DNA of 64,000 nucleotides, from positions 1,910,662 to 1,974,661 of the forward strand of contig NZ_LN909046.1 of NCBI RefSeq assembly GCF_001486585.1, written 5' to 3'. The position numbers and the translations under genes are program-made. Below are positions 7,959-15,631 of the stretch, piece by piece (positions within the stretch are counted from its first letter, which is position 1; every line of letters begins with the position of its first letter). The notes beneath the pieces were generated by a model that was not told the DNA's origin, did no database searches, and saw only the letters and a list, made by a program, of their open reading frames with translations. Source of the stretch: Paenibacillus senegalimassiliensis. GTDB taxonomy: Bacteria > Bacillota > Bacilli > Paenibacillales > Paenibacillaceae.

Positions 7959-8801
7959 TTAGCTTGTCAGAGAAGCGAGGGTCTGGCATGCCGGACAATA
8001 ATGAGTTCCCCGGCCTCCGACCACCGATTTCTCCACCGGATGACCACAGCGCCGGCATTCCTCTCCCTTTCGTCCATAAATTTGCAGGGAATGCTGGAAC
8101 ATGCCCATCTCCCCTTGTCCATTGACATAGGACTTGATGGACGAGCCACCAGCCGCTACCGCTTCTTCCAGTGTGGACACAATAGCCGCATGGAGAACCT
8201 CCAGTTCTTCAGGGGTGAGCCCACTGGCTGGCCGCTCGGGATGAATCTTCGCCCGAAACAAGGCTTCGTCTACATAAATATTACCCAAACCAACGATATA
8301 TTCTTGATTAAGTAGTGCAGGCTTGATCTTGGTAGTTCGCCGGGAGATAACTTGGCTAAATGCTTCTAAAGTGAAATCTCCGTCTAGCGGCTCCAGGCCA
8401 AGCTTGGACAGGGGCTTCTCCTTCAGCTCTTCTCCGCCCGCAAACAGATGCATGGTTCCAAATTGGCGGACATCCTTATAGCGAAGCTGAGTCCCATCCG
8501 TGAAGGTGAAGATAACATGAGTATGCTTCTCCACCTGTTCATCGGCCGGATACACGCCATAACGGCCCTCCATCCGCAGATGGGAGACAAGCACCACGCC
8601 ATCCATAATAATGCGTAGGAACTTGCCTCTCCGTCCAATCTCCGTAATGGTATGTCCGGTCAACTCGGTTTCGAAGCGCCGGATATCATCCGGACGCTGA
8701 ATAATTCGCGGCAGCAATACCTGCACGGCTTCTATGGTTTTGCCGACCACTAACTGGGTCAGCGTTCTTCTGACTGTCTCGACTTCCGGCAATTCCGGCA
8801 T
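7959..8801 (-). CDS. mutM: Formamidopyrimidine-DNA glycosylase MutM
   Basis: A 280-residue DNA repair enzyme removing 8-oxoguanine. The catalytic N-terminus MPELPEVE (Pro2, Glu3), the helix-two-turn-helix region (LLNQEYIVGLGNIYVDE) and the C-terminal zinc finger (CRRCGHP ... HYCPACQ) are all present. It follows polA by 43 bases and precedes coaE, the arrangement known from Bacillus. Confidence 0.97.
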   Translation of the reverse strand: MPELPEVETVRRTLTQLVVGKTIEAVQVLLPRIIQRPDDIRRFETELTGHTITEIGRRGKFLRIIMDGVVLVSHLRMEGRYGVYPADEQVEKHTHVIFTFTDGTQLRYKDVRQFGTMHLFAGGEELKEKPLSKLGLEPLDGDFTLEAFSQVISRRTTKIKPALLNQEYIVGLGNIYVDEALFRAKIHPERPASGLTPEELEVLHAAIVSTLEEAVAAGGSSIKSYVNGQGEMGMFQHSLQIYGRKGEECRRCGHPVEKSVVGGRGTHYCPACQTLASLTS

Positions 8802-8844
8802 GGTTTGACACCTCTAATACTGTAATATTTATTGAAAGGAAAAT

Positions 8845-11502
8845 TTACTTGGCTTCGTACCAATTCAAGCCACAGGATACCTCAGCTTTGAGCGGGACGG
8901 ATAGCGGCAAGGCTTTCTCCATCGTTTCCGGTACAAGTTGCTTCATTAAATCCAATTCCTCCGGTGGCACTTCAAATACCAATTCATCATGCACCTGAAG
9001 CAACATACGGCTCTTCAGGTTGTGCTTGCGCATCGTCTCGTCCATACGTACCATGGCCAGCTTGATGATATCAGCCGCACTACCCTGAATCGGCGTGTTC
9101 ATCGCCGTACGTTCAGCGAAGGAACGCAGGTTAAAATTGGAGGCGTTAATCTCTGGCAAATAACGGCGGCGCTCCAGCAGCGTCTTGACGTATCCATCCC
9201 GTTTGGCTTCCTTCACGATCTCGTCCATATAGCGACGAACCCCCTGGAAAGCATCAAAATACTGACCAATAAAGCGTGCAGCTTCCTTACGGGTAATGTT
9301 CAAATTCTGTGATAACCCATAATCACTAATGCCATACACAATACCGAAGTTAACTGCCTTAGCGGAGCGACGCATGTTGCTATCGACCTCATCCGGACCT
9401 ACCCCGAAGACGTCCATGGCTGTCTTCGTATGAATGTCCATATCATGCAAGAACGCTTCCCTTAAACCCTCATCCCCTGAAATATGGGCGAGCACCCGCA
9501 GCTCAATTTGTGAATAGTCTGCTGCCAGAATGGACCAGCCTGACTCAGAAGGGACAAATACCTTGCGAATTTTACGGCCTTCTTCCAATCGAATCGGAAT
9601 ATTCTGCAGGTTAGGGAATTGGCTGCTTAAGCGACCGGTCGCGGCAATTGTCTGCCGGAAATAGGTATGCACCTTACCCGTCTTCGTCGAAATCTCCTTC
9701 AATAACCCCTCCACATAGGTGGACTGGAGCTTAGCCAGTTGGCGATATTCCAAAATAAATTGAACGATCTCATGATAAGGGGCAAGTTTGTCCAACACCT
9801 CGGCATCGGTCGAATACCCCGTTTTGGTCTTTTTGACTACTGGCAGACCCAGCTTATCAAACAGGATTTCACCCAGCTGCTTGGTCGAATTGATGTTGAA
9901 TTCCAGTCCCGCAATGTCATAAATTCGAGCAACGAGCTTGCCAATCTGCGCTTCAAATTCAACACCAAGCTCTTTGAGATCATCCCGATTGACAGCCACA
10001 CCTTGCTTCTCCATATCGGCTAATATCCGGGATAACGGCATTTCCATTTCATAGAATAGCCGATGCATCTCATTCTTCTCAAGCTCTTCTCGTTGAAGCG
10101 GCAAGATTCGCAGCAGCGCATCCCCTTTGCGGGCTAAATGCCTGCTGAGTTCTTCCGTATCCGGCACCTTGAATTTTGCTCCCTTGCCATAGATCTCATC
10201 ATCGGCAGGCACCGTGGGCAAGCGGTATTTGGTAGCCAAACCATTAATCGTCTGATCGTTCTCCGTCGGATCAAGCAGATAAGCAGCAAGTTGGATATCA
10301 TGCTCAGCGCCGCCGAAGGCAATGCCTTGCCAGAACAATACAAGATCTGCCCGGTGTAGATCGTATCCACGTTTGGGAATTTCTTCGTCCGCCAGCCAGG
10401 TCAGCACTTCCTTAGCTCCCTCAAGCTTAAGCACGTCAAATGACAAGAAATATTGTTGATCCGCAGTAGACAATACGATTCCCATTAACTCGGCGTGATG
10501 TGGATTCTCTCCATGGGATTCCACAATCATCCCCTCAACGTTCGGCAGGTTGACAATAAGCTCCGATAGGTTAGCTTCGTCTACCATGATCACGGAAATA
10601 TCCGCCAGTTCCTGTGCCGTACCCTCCATCTCTCCCGCACCGGCTGCAAAGGACAACCGATCCATCAGAGATTTGAATTCCAGCTTACGCAACAAGGGGA
10701 CAGCCTTTTCTTCGGTAATCCCGGCAAAGATCATATCGTCCCACGAACGTTCAACGGGAACCTCACGGAAGATCGTCGCGAGTTGCTTACTCAGGCGCGC
10801 GTCTTCGGCATGATTGACCAGATTTTCCTTCATCTTGCCCTTGAGTTCATCCAGATGGGACAACACTTCCTCGACGGAGCCATATTGATGCAGCAGCTTA
10901 AGTGCTGTCTTCTCTCCAATTCCAGGTACGCCAGGAATATTATCCGAAGTATCTCCCATCAAGCCCTTCAGGTCGATAATTTGCAGCGGCTTAAGCTGGT
11001 AACGATCTTCAATTTCCTTAGGACCGTAAGGTTCAATCTCACTAACCCCCTTACGGGTAAGGGCAACCTTGACCTTGTCGCTCACGACTTGCAGCATATC
11101 CTTATCCCCGGTGACAACCAGTACATCATATCCGGCTTCTTCCCCTTGCTTGCTCAGCGTCCCGATAATATCGTCCGCCTCATAACCGGCTAATTCAAAC
11201 CAAGAGATCCCAAAGCTCTCCAGCAGTTCGCGCAGCATGGGAAATTGCTCTGCCAATTCGGGCGGAGTCTTGTCACGTCCACCTTTATAATCCTGATACG
11301 ACTCATGTCGGAACGTTGCCTTGCCCGCATCAAAAGCGACAAGGATATGTGTAGGCTGTTCCTCTTGAATCAGCCGCAGCAGCATGTTAGTAAACCCATA
11401 TACGGCATTCGTATGCATTCCGCTTGAATTGGTCAGCGGCGGCATCGCAAAGAACGCCCGATAAATGATGCTGTTGCCATCTATAAGTATCAATTTTTCC
11501 AT
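8845..11502 (-). CDS. polA: DNA polymerase I
   Basis: An 885-residue repair and Okazaki-processing polymerase. Order: 5'-3' flap nuclease (about 1-290, with DAGKATFRHE, YEADDIIGT and VVTGDKDMLQ), a 3'-5' exonuclease-like domain (about 300-480), and a family A polymerase (about 500-885) with DYSQIELRVLAHISGD and the terminal HDELVFEVP. The exonuclease-like domain lacks a recognisable Asp-x-Glu first motif (MIVESHGEN in its place), so proofreading is probably absent, as in other Bacillales Pol I. The ATG at 11500-11502 has GAGGTG upstream. Confidence 0.97.
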   Translation of the reverse strand: MEKLILIDGNSIIYRAFFAMPPLTNSSGMHTNAVYGFTNMLLRLIQEEQPTHILVAFDAGKATFRHESYQDYKGGRDKTPPELAEQFPMLRELLESFGISWFELAGYEADDIIGTLSKQGEEAGYDVLVVTGDKDMLQVVSDKVKVALTRKGVSEIEPYGPKEIEDRYQLKPLQIIDLKGLMGDTSDNIPGVPGIGEKTALKLLHQYGSVEEVLSHLDELKGKMKENLVNHAEDARLSKQLATIFREVPVERSWDDMIFAGITEEKAVPLLRKLEFKSLMDRLSFAAGAGEMEGTAQELADISVIMVDEANLSELIVNLPNVEGMIVESHGENPHHAELMGIVLSTADQQYFLSFDVLKLEGAKEVLTWLADEEIPKRGYDLHRADLVLFWQGIAFGGAEHDIQLAAYLLDPTENDQTINGLATKYRLPTVPADDEIYGKGAKFKVPDTEELSRHLARKGDALLRILPLQREELEKNEMHRLFYEMEMPLSRILADMEKQGVAVNRDDLKELGVEFEAQIGKLVARIYDIAGLEFNINSTKQLGEILFDKLGLPVVKKTKTGYSTDAEVLDKLAPYHEIVQFILEYRQLAKLQSTYVEGLLKEISTKTGKVHTYFRQTIAATGRLSSQFPNLQNIPIRLEEGRKIRKVFVPSESGWSILAADYSQIELRVLAHISGDEGLREAFLHDMDIHTKTAMDVFGVGPDEVDSNMRRSAKAVNFGIVYGISDYGLSQNLNITRKEAARFIGQYFDAFQGVRRYMDEIVKEAKRDGYVKTLLERRRYLPEINASNFNLRSFAERTAMNTPIQGSAADIIKLAMVRMDETMRKHNLKSRMLLQVHDELVFEVPPEELDLMKQLVPETMEKALPLSVPLKAEVSCGLNWYEAK

Positions 11503-11584
11503 ACGACACCTCGTCCACAAATTTGTACCTTGTCTTATGATAACACAAAGCCCCCTGTCAAAAACACCGGATACGCTTCAGCAC

Positions 11585-11626
11585 AAAAAACGGCCGCCGC
11601 TTGCAGTTTTGCAAGCGGCGGCCGTT
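11585..11626 (-). terminator. Strong terminator after phoU
   Basis: A 17-bp perfect GC-rich stem (AACGGCCGCCGCTTGCA and complement) with a four-base loop, then TTTTTT read leftward. It separates pstB2-phoU from polA. Confidence 0.93.
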
Positions 11627-11644
11627 ATGTAGCCCAAGTGGTAA

Positions 11645-12304
11645 CTATTGGTTCAAATCAGGACGATGTCCGGTTACCAAGTAAACAGCACACTCTCCAA
11701 TATTGGTCGCATGATCGGCGATTCGTTCAATATAACGACCCACTAAAGTAAGCAACATCGCCTGCTGCAAGGAATCCTTATTGCTGGACATGAACGAGTA
11801 CAACTCATGAATCATCTGGCTGTACAAATGATCCACCTCATCGTCGTCCTTCGCCATCTTATAAGCCAGATCGGTATTCTCATCCAGATAAGATTGTAAG
11901 GACTCGCGCAGCATCAGAATAACCAATTCGGTCATCTTGGGAATATCAATCAGCGGCTTGATCAAGGTTTCGCCTTGCAGGCGCGTGGTCACCTTGGCGA
12001 TATCAATCGCCAGATCTCCCATACGCTCCAAATCACTGGAAATCTTGAAAGCCACGATAATTCGGCGCAAATCCTTGGCTACAGGTTGCTGCGTCACAAT
12101 CAGACGTGAACCGATATCCATTACTTGCTCCTCCAACCGGTTCAGTTCAATGTCACGGGCCGTAATTTCCTTGGCCTTGGTCGAATCCAGCGTCTGCAAA
12201 GCCTCAATGGCCCCCGTCAAAGCTTCCTCGACATGCGTTCCCATTTGTCTGAGCAAACGGCGAAGTTCTTCCAGATTATCATCAAATTCCTTACGTTGAA
12301 TCAT
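11645..12304 (-). CDS. phoU: Phosphate transport regulator PhoU
   Basis: A 219-residue all-helical protein with two PhoU repeats; the metal-binding E(D)xxxD-type motifs appear as RMGDLAIDIAK and RIADHATNIGE. It links the Pst transporter to the PhoR sensor and damps phosphate uptake. It follows pstB copy 2 by 18 bases, so it is co-transcribed with it and not with pstSCA. Confidence 0.96.
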   Translation of the reverse strand: MIQRKEFDDNLEELRRLLRQMGTHVEEALTGAIEALQTLDSTKAKEITARDIELNRLEEQVMDIGSRLIVTQQPVAKDLRRIIVAFKISSDLERMGDLAIDIAKVTTRLQGETLIKPLIDIPKMTELVILMLRESLQSYLDENTDLAYKMAKDDDEVDHLYSQMIHELYSFMSSNKDSLQQAMLLTLVGRYIERIADHATNIGECAVYLVTGHRPDLNQ

Positions 12305-12322
12305 ACAACAGCAACCTCCTCG

Positions 12323-13078
12323 TTATCCGAAACGACCGGAAATGTAATCTTCAGTGCGTGAATCCCGCGGCGTAGAGAACAGCCTTTGCGTATGATCAGC
12401 CTCCACGATCTCCCCGTTGAGGAAGAAAACGGTCCGTCCCGAAATACGAGCCGCCTGATGCATGTTATGCGTAACCATGACGATCGTATAACTATCTTTT
12501 AATTGCTGCACCAATTCTTCAATTTTCAAGGTGGAGATAGGGTCCAGCGCTGAAGTTGCTTCATCCATCAGCAAAATATCCGGTTGCACCGCAATAGCAC
12601 GTGCGATACATAGGCGTTGTTGCTGTCCGCCCGACAAGCTAAGTGCCGAACGTTTCAGAAAATCCTTGACTTCGTCCCATAATACCGCCTGACGAAGGCT
12701 TTTCTCAACGAGCTCATCCAGGACCGCTTTATTCTTGACTCCATGCAAGCGAGGACCATAAGCCACATTATCATAGATGGACTTCGGAAAAGGATTCGGC
12801 TGTTGAAATACCATGCCAACGCGCTTGCGCAACGATTCGACTTGTACTTCCTCGCCATAAATATCCGAACCGGCAATTTCTACAGATCCATCGATCTGTG
12901 TACCCGGAATCATATCGTTCATCCGGTTCAAGGTACGCAGGAGTGTAGACTTCCCACAGCCGGAGGGACCGATAAATGCCGTGATTTCCTTCTCCGGAAT
13001 ATCCAAAAAAACATCCTTTAACGCATGGAATTGTCCATAATACAAATTCAGCTTCTTAATCTGGATAATGTTGCTCAT
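12323..13078 (-). CDS. pstB: Phosphate ABC transporter ATP-binding protein PstB (copy 2)
   Basis: A 251-residue ATPase with complete Walker A (GPSGCGKST), LSGGQQQR signature, Walker B ([12 protein letters not shown]) and switch His (VTHNMHQA). It has the same overall plan as copy 1 but is clearly diverged (for example EATSALD against EPASALD). There is no permease gene beside it; it pairs with phoU, behind its own PhoP box. It may replace or exchange with copy 1 on the PstCA channel, as the two pstB genes of B. subtilis might do. Confidence 0.95.
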   Translation of the reverse strand: MSNIIQIKKLNLYYGQFHALKDVFLDIPEKEITAFIGPSGCGKSTLLRTLNRMNDMIPGTQIDGSVEIAGSDIYGEEVQVESLRKRVGMVFQQPNPFPKSIYDNVAYGPRLHGVKNKAVLDELVEKSLRQAVLWDEVKDFLKRSALSLSGGQQQRLCIARAIAVQPDILLMDEATSALDPISTLKIEELVQQLKDSYTIVMVTHNMHQAARISGRTVFFLNGEIVEADHTQRLFSTPRDSRTEDYISGRFG

Positions 13079-13166
13079 CTCAGTTCTCCTTCACAAATAA
13101 GCATCCTTGGCGTGCTTCAATTCTTGAGGCGCATGAAGTGACATGGAGAGCGCTAACAAACTTCAA

Positions 13167-13199
13167 GCACGGTACTCGCTATTCCAAGCGAGCCCGTGC
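13167..13199 (-). promoter_or_regulatory. Stem-loop in the pstB2-phoU leader
   Basis: GCACGG..TCGCT ... AGCGA..CCGTGC folds into a strong interrupted stem; outside it AGCGCT repeats can add a lower stem. There is no T run. It lies between the predicted promoter (about 13335) and the start codon, so it would be part of a leader of about 250 bases. Confidence 0.5.
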
Positions 13200-13214
13200 C
13201 AGCGCTTCAGCTAT

Positions 13215-13292
13215 AAGAGGTTGTTCAAAAAGTAGTCTTCCCAGAACGTAGCTGTTCGAGGAGTAAATTCAACTTTTTGAACTCGCACTTTA
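13215..13292. repeat. Interspersed repeat, short form (copy A)
   Basis: Left end AAGAGGTTGTTCAAAAAGT, then GTCTTCCCAGAACG, and right end ACTTTTTGAACTCGCACTTTA. GTTCAAAAAGT and ACTTTTTGAAC are inverted ends. The same two ends occur at 25734-25788 and 32098-32288. It lies inside the pstB2-phoU leader. Confidence 0.75.
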
Positions 13293-13329
13293 AAATTAGT
13301 ATGCTCCAAAACAGCCACTCAAAAGAAGA

Positions 13330-13395
13330 AATATAATGTTTATTTTAGCCCACTTGTGTAAAACAAAATGAGTGAAAATGTAAACTGCATGTAAA
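13330..13395 (-). promoter_or_regulatory. PhoP box and -10 of pstB2-phoU
   Basis: TGTAAA at 13357, 13379 and 13390 on the plus strand are in register with an 11-bp period (one intermediate slot at 13368 is degenerate). A TATATT -10 (13335 to 13330, minus strand) lies 21 bases from the last repeat, the same geometry as at pstS. The box starts four bases beyond the chemoreceptor-like gene's stop. Confidence 0.8.
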
Positions 13396-13398
13396 ATA

Positions 13399-14595
13399 TC
13401 ATTCCGTTTGTTCCAACAGTTGCAATTCATGCAACACTGTCTTCGTTCGCTTCGCGGCTTCCTCTGAGGACTGACACATTTCCTGTCCTCTCGACTCTAC
13501 GGCTCGGGCCGATCCAACCAGCGCTTCGAAGGTCGCATCCGCACGTCCGACGCGATGATGACTTTGCTCCATCTCCCCAGCCGTGGAGGATGCCGTCCCC
13601 GCCGTTTCCTGAATTAACTTCTCAACAACATCCAGGGTCGTACCGATATCCTCGGAGAAATTCTTGGTCTGAAGCGACAGCTTGCGAACCTCGGAAGCCA
13701 CCACGGCAAATCCTCTCCCATGCTCTCCGGCATGAGCCGCCTCGATGGAAGCATTCATCGCCAGCATCCCGCTTTGATCGGCAAGTCCATGGATTCGTGA
13801 TGCTACAGAAGATATTTCCTTCATGCGCTCCAGCAGTTGCCCCATTTGCGTCTCTTGGTATCGGGTCATCTCCAGCACACGGGCGAAGGAAGCCTTCACT
13901 GCTTCAAGCTCGGCTCTGCCTTCTGCCGACAAACCATTCATTCTTCCCGATTCATCCAGGCTCCGCTGGGCCGACTCAGACACTTGAACAATAGACTGTT
14001 CAATTTCCACGACGCGCTCACGGCTCTCCCGAACGGTCATACGGCGCGATTCATCCGCTTCACGCTGTAATTCCCGGGATAATAGCATTAAATCCTGAAC
14101 CGTCATAATTCCGTAATAACGCCCTTGGTCCACAATAATCAAGCAGTCATAGAATCGCGTGCCCTCCCGGTTCAATGCCGCATCCAGCAAGTCTCCAGCG
14201 GGCGTGTCCAATTCACATACCAACGGATTTTGTACGGCGAAATGTTCAGAAGAACGGTCATAAAATAAATCAGCGGCAAATCTCCCCGCCAGATTGCGGA
14301 AGAATTGATCCCGCATCAACAGGCCCACAGGATTGTAATTATCATCACAAGTGACAATACACGGCAAATCGTGATCTTTCTTGAACAATTGCAGTACACT
14401 TCGGCAAGAATCCTCCGGCGCAATCACCGGTACTTCGCGGCAGAAAGCCCTTACGTCGATATTAGAACCCCCGGCTTGAAATACCGCCGCATCGGCAATA
14501 GTCCCCTGTAACACGCCGCTGTCCCCATTCCCCGGCGAGGTCTCATTTTCTTCCTCTACAGAACGTTCCAGCAACGCTATGGCCTGACTATCCAA
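13399..14595 (-). CDS. Soluble methyl-accepting chemotaxis-type protein with N-terminal CBS pair
   Basis: About 398 residues, no membrane segment. Residues about 55-185 look like two CBS domains (NYNPVGLLMRDQFF and GRYYGIMTVQDLML repeats), followed by a coiled-coil receptor signalling domain whose hairpin tip is AMNASIEAAHAGEHGRGFAVVASEVRKLS. That tip binds CheA/CheW in chemoreceptors. TTG at 14593-14595 is preferred (GGGGGAG nine bases upstream); ATG at 14613 has no ribosome binding site. Placed between phoP and pstB2-phoU, it may sense a cytoplasmic nucleotide or energy signal during phosphate stress; this is inference. Confidence 0.85.
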   Translation of the reverse strand: MDSQAIALLERSVEEENETSPGNGDSGVLQGTIADAAVFQAGGSNIDVRAFCREVPVIAPEDSCRSVLQLFKKDHDLPCIVTCDDNYNPVGLLMRDQFFRNLAGRFAADLFYDRSSEHFAVQNPLVCELDTPAGDLLDAALNREGTRFYDCLIIVDQGRYYGIMTVQDLMLLSRELQREADESRRMTVRESRERVVEIEQSIVQVSESAQRSLDESGRMNGLSAEGRAELEAVKASFARVLEMTRYQETQMGQLLERMKEISSVASRIHGLADQSGMLAMNASIEAAHAGEHGRGFAVVASEVRKLSLQTKNFSEDIGTTLDVVEKLIQETAGTASSTAGEMEQSHHRVGRADATFEALVGSARAVESRGQEMCQSSEEAAKRTKTVLHELQLLEQTE

Positions 14596-14727
14596 TTCTG
14601 ACCACTCCCCCATATCTATACGTTAGCCTATATACTAGAATCATAGTGGGGAAATATTCGGGTAATGTTTTCGGTACTTTAGTCCTATGTAAAATGAACT
14701 GTTTATTCATGTTTCGTCTTCTATATA

Positions 14728-14772
14728 GAAAAAAGCGTCCATCATTAATGCTAAATGATGGGCGCTTTTTTC
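14728..14772 (-). terminator. Terminator overlapping the phoP 3' end
   Basis: AAAAAAGCGTCCATCATT and its near-complement form a long stem with T runs; the last codons and stop of phoP lie within it. Confidence 0.85.
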
Positions 14773-15476
14773 TTGTTAACAACCAGTTTGTAGCCGACAC
14801 CGCGAATAGAATCAATGTGAACCGACTGCGGATCAAGCTCCAGCTTCTTCCGCAACGAACTGACATGCACATCAACTGTCCGCTGCCCGCCGATATAGTC
14901 AAATCCCCATACAGCATTCATTAAATCGTCCCGGGTCATGACTACCCCCGGCTTCCGGGCCAAATACAACAACACTTCAAATTCCTTCGGTCTTAGCGTA
15001 ATGGCTTCACCGTTTAGAGTGACCTCATATTTCTCCGGAAATATAGTCAAGGCTCCAAGCGCAATCTGCGAGTTCTCCTGACTGACCGGCTTCTCCCGTT
15101 CTTCCTGTCCGTTAGAGCGGCGAAGCACCGCAGCTACCCGTGCCAACAGTTCAGCAACGCCAAACGGCTTGGTAATATAATCGTCCGCACCGGATTTCAG
15201 TCCCTGTACAACCTCTTCCTCGGCATTTTTGGCCGTCAGAATAATGACCGGTGTACTTACTCCCTCACTTCTCAGCTTGGACATAATTTCGAAACCATTC
15301 ATCCCCGGCAGCATCAAATCGAGCAAGATCAAATCAAACTCCTGATGCAGCGCAGTCTCATAGCCCGTTTGTCCATGATCTTCTACGACAACTTCGTAAC
15401 CTTCGCCCGTCAAATTGTACGACAAAAGTCTGGATAACGTCGGTTCATCTTCTATAACCAGTAAACGCTGTGTCAT
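14751..15476 (-). CDS. phoP: Phosphate regulon response regulator PhoP
   Basis: A 241-residue OmpR/PhoB-type regulator. Receiver: acidic pair DE at 9-10, phosphorylated Asp in LILLDLMLPG, Thr and Lys in ILTAKNA and DDYITKPFG. Winged helix at the C-terminus with RPKEFEVLLYLARKPG and RTVDVHVSSLRKKLE. The identity as PhoP rests on family resemblance and on the PhoP boxes around it. ATG at 15474-15476 has a GGGGGG site; the open frame runs 13 codons further. It lies 155 bases downstream of the sensor gene and has its own PhoP-type box. Confidence 0.9.
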   Translation of the reverse strand: MTQRLLVIEDEPTLSRLLSYNLTGEGYEVVVEDHGQTGYETALHQEFDLILLDLMLPGMNGFEIMSKLRSEGVSTPVIILTAKNAEEEVVQGLKSGADDYITKPFGVAELLARVAAVLRRSNGQEEREKPVSQENSQIALGALTIFPEKYEVTLNGEAITLRPKEFEVLLYLARKPGVVMTRDDLMNAVWGFDYIGGQRTVDVHVSSLRKKLELDPQSVHIDSIRGVGYKLVVNKKKAPII

Positions 15477-15557
15477 AGTACCCCCCATTTGTTTGCGGTA
15501 CAAGTTCATATTCATGAACCAATATCACTTGATGACAAGCTCAGCATATCACGGCAT

Positions 15558-15585
15558 TGTTAACCCGGTGTAAAATTTTTTAAAA
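15558..15585 (-). promoter_or_regulatory. PhoP box upstream of phoP
   Basis: TGTTAA (15558) and TGTAAA (15569) are spaced by 11 bp, with a degenerate TTAAAA at 15580; read leftward the first two are TTAACA and TTTACA, matching the PhoP consensus. An overlapping inverted repeat (TGTAAAAT at 15569, ATTTTACA ending 15596) is also present. Suggests autoregulation of phoP separately from phoR. Confidence 0.65.
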
Positions 15586-15631
15586 ATCATTTTACACATG
15601 TTCGTACGTATCCCAAAGTTTGTATAAACAC

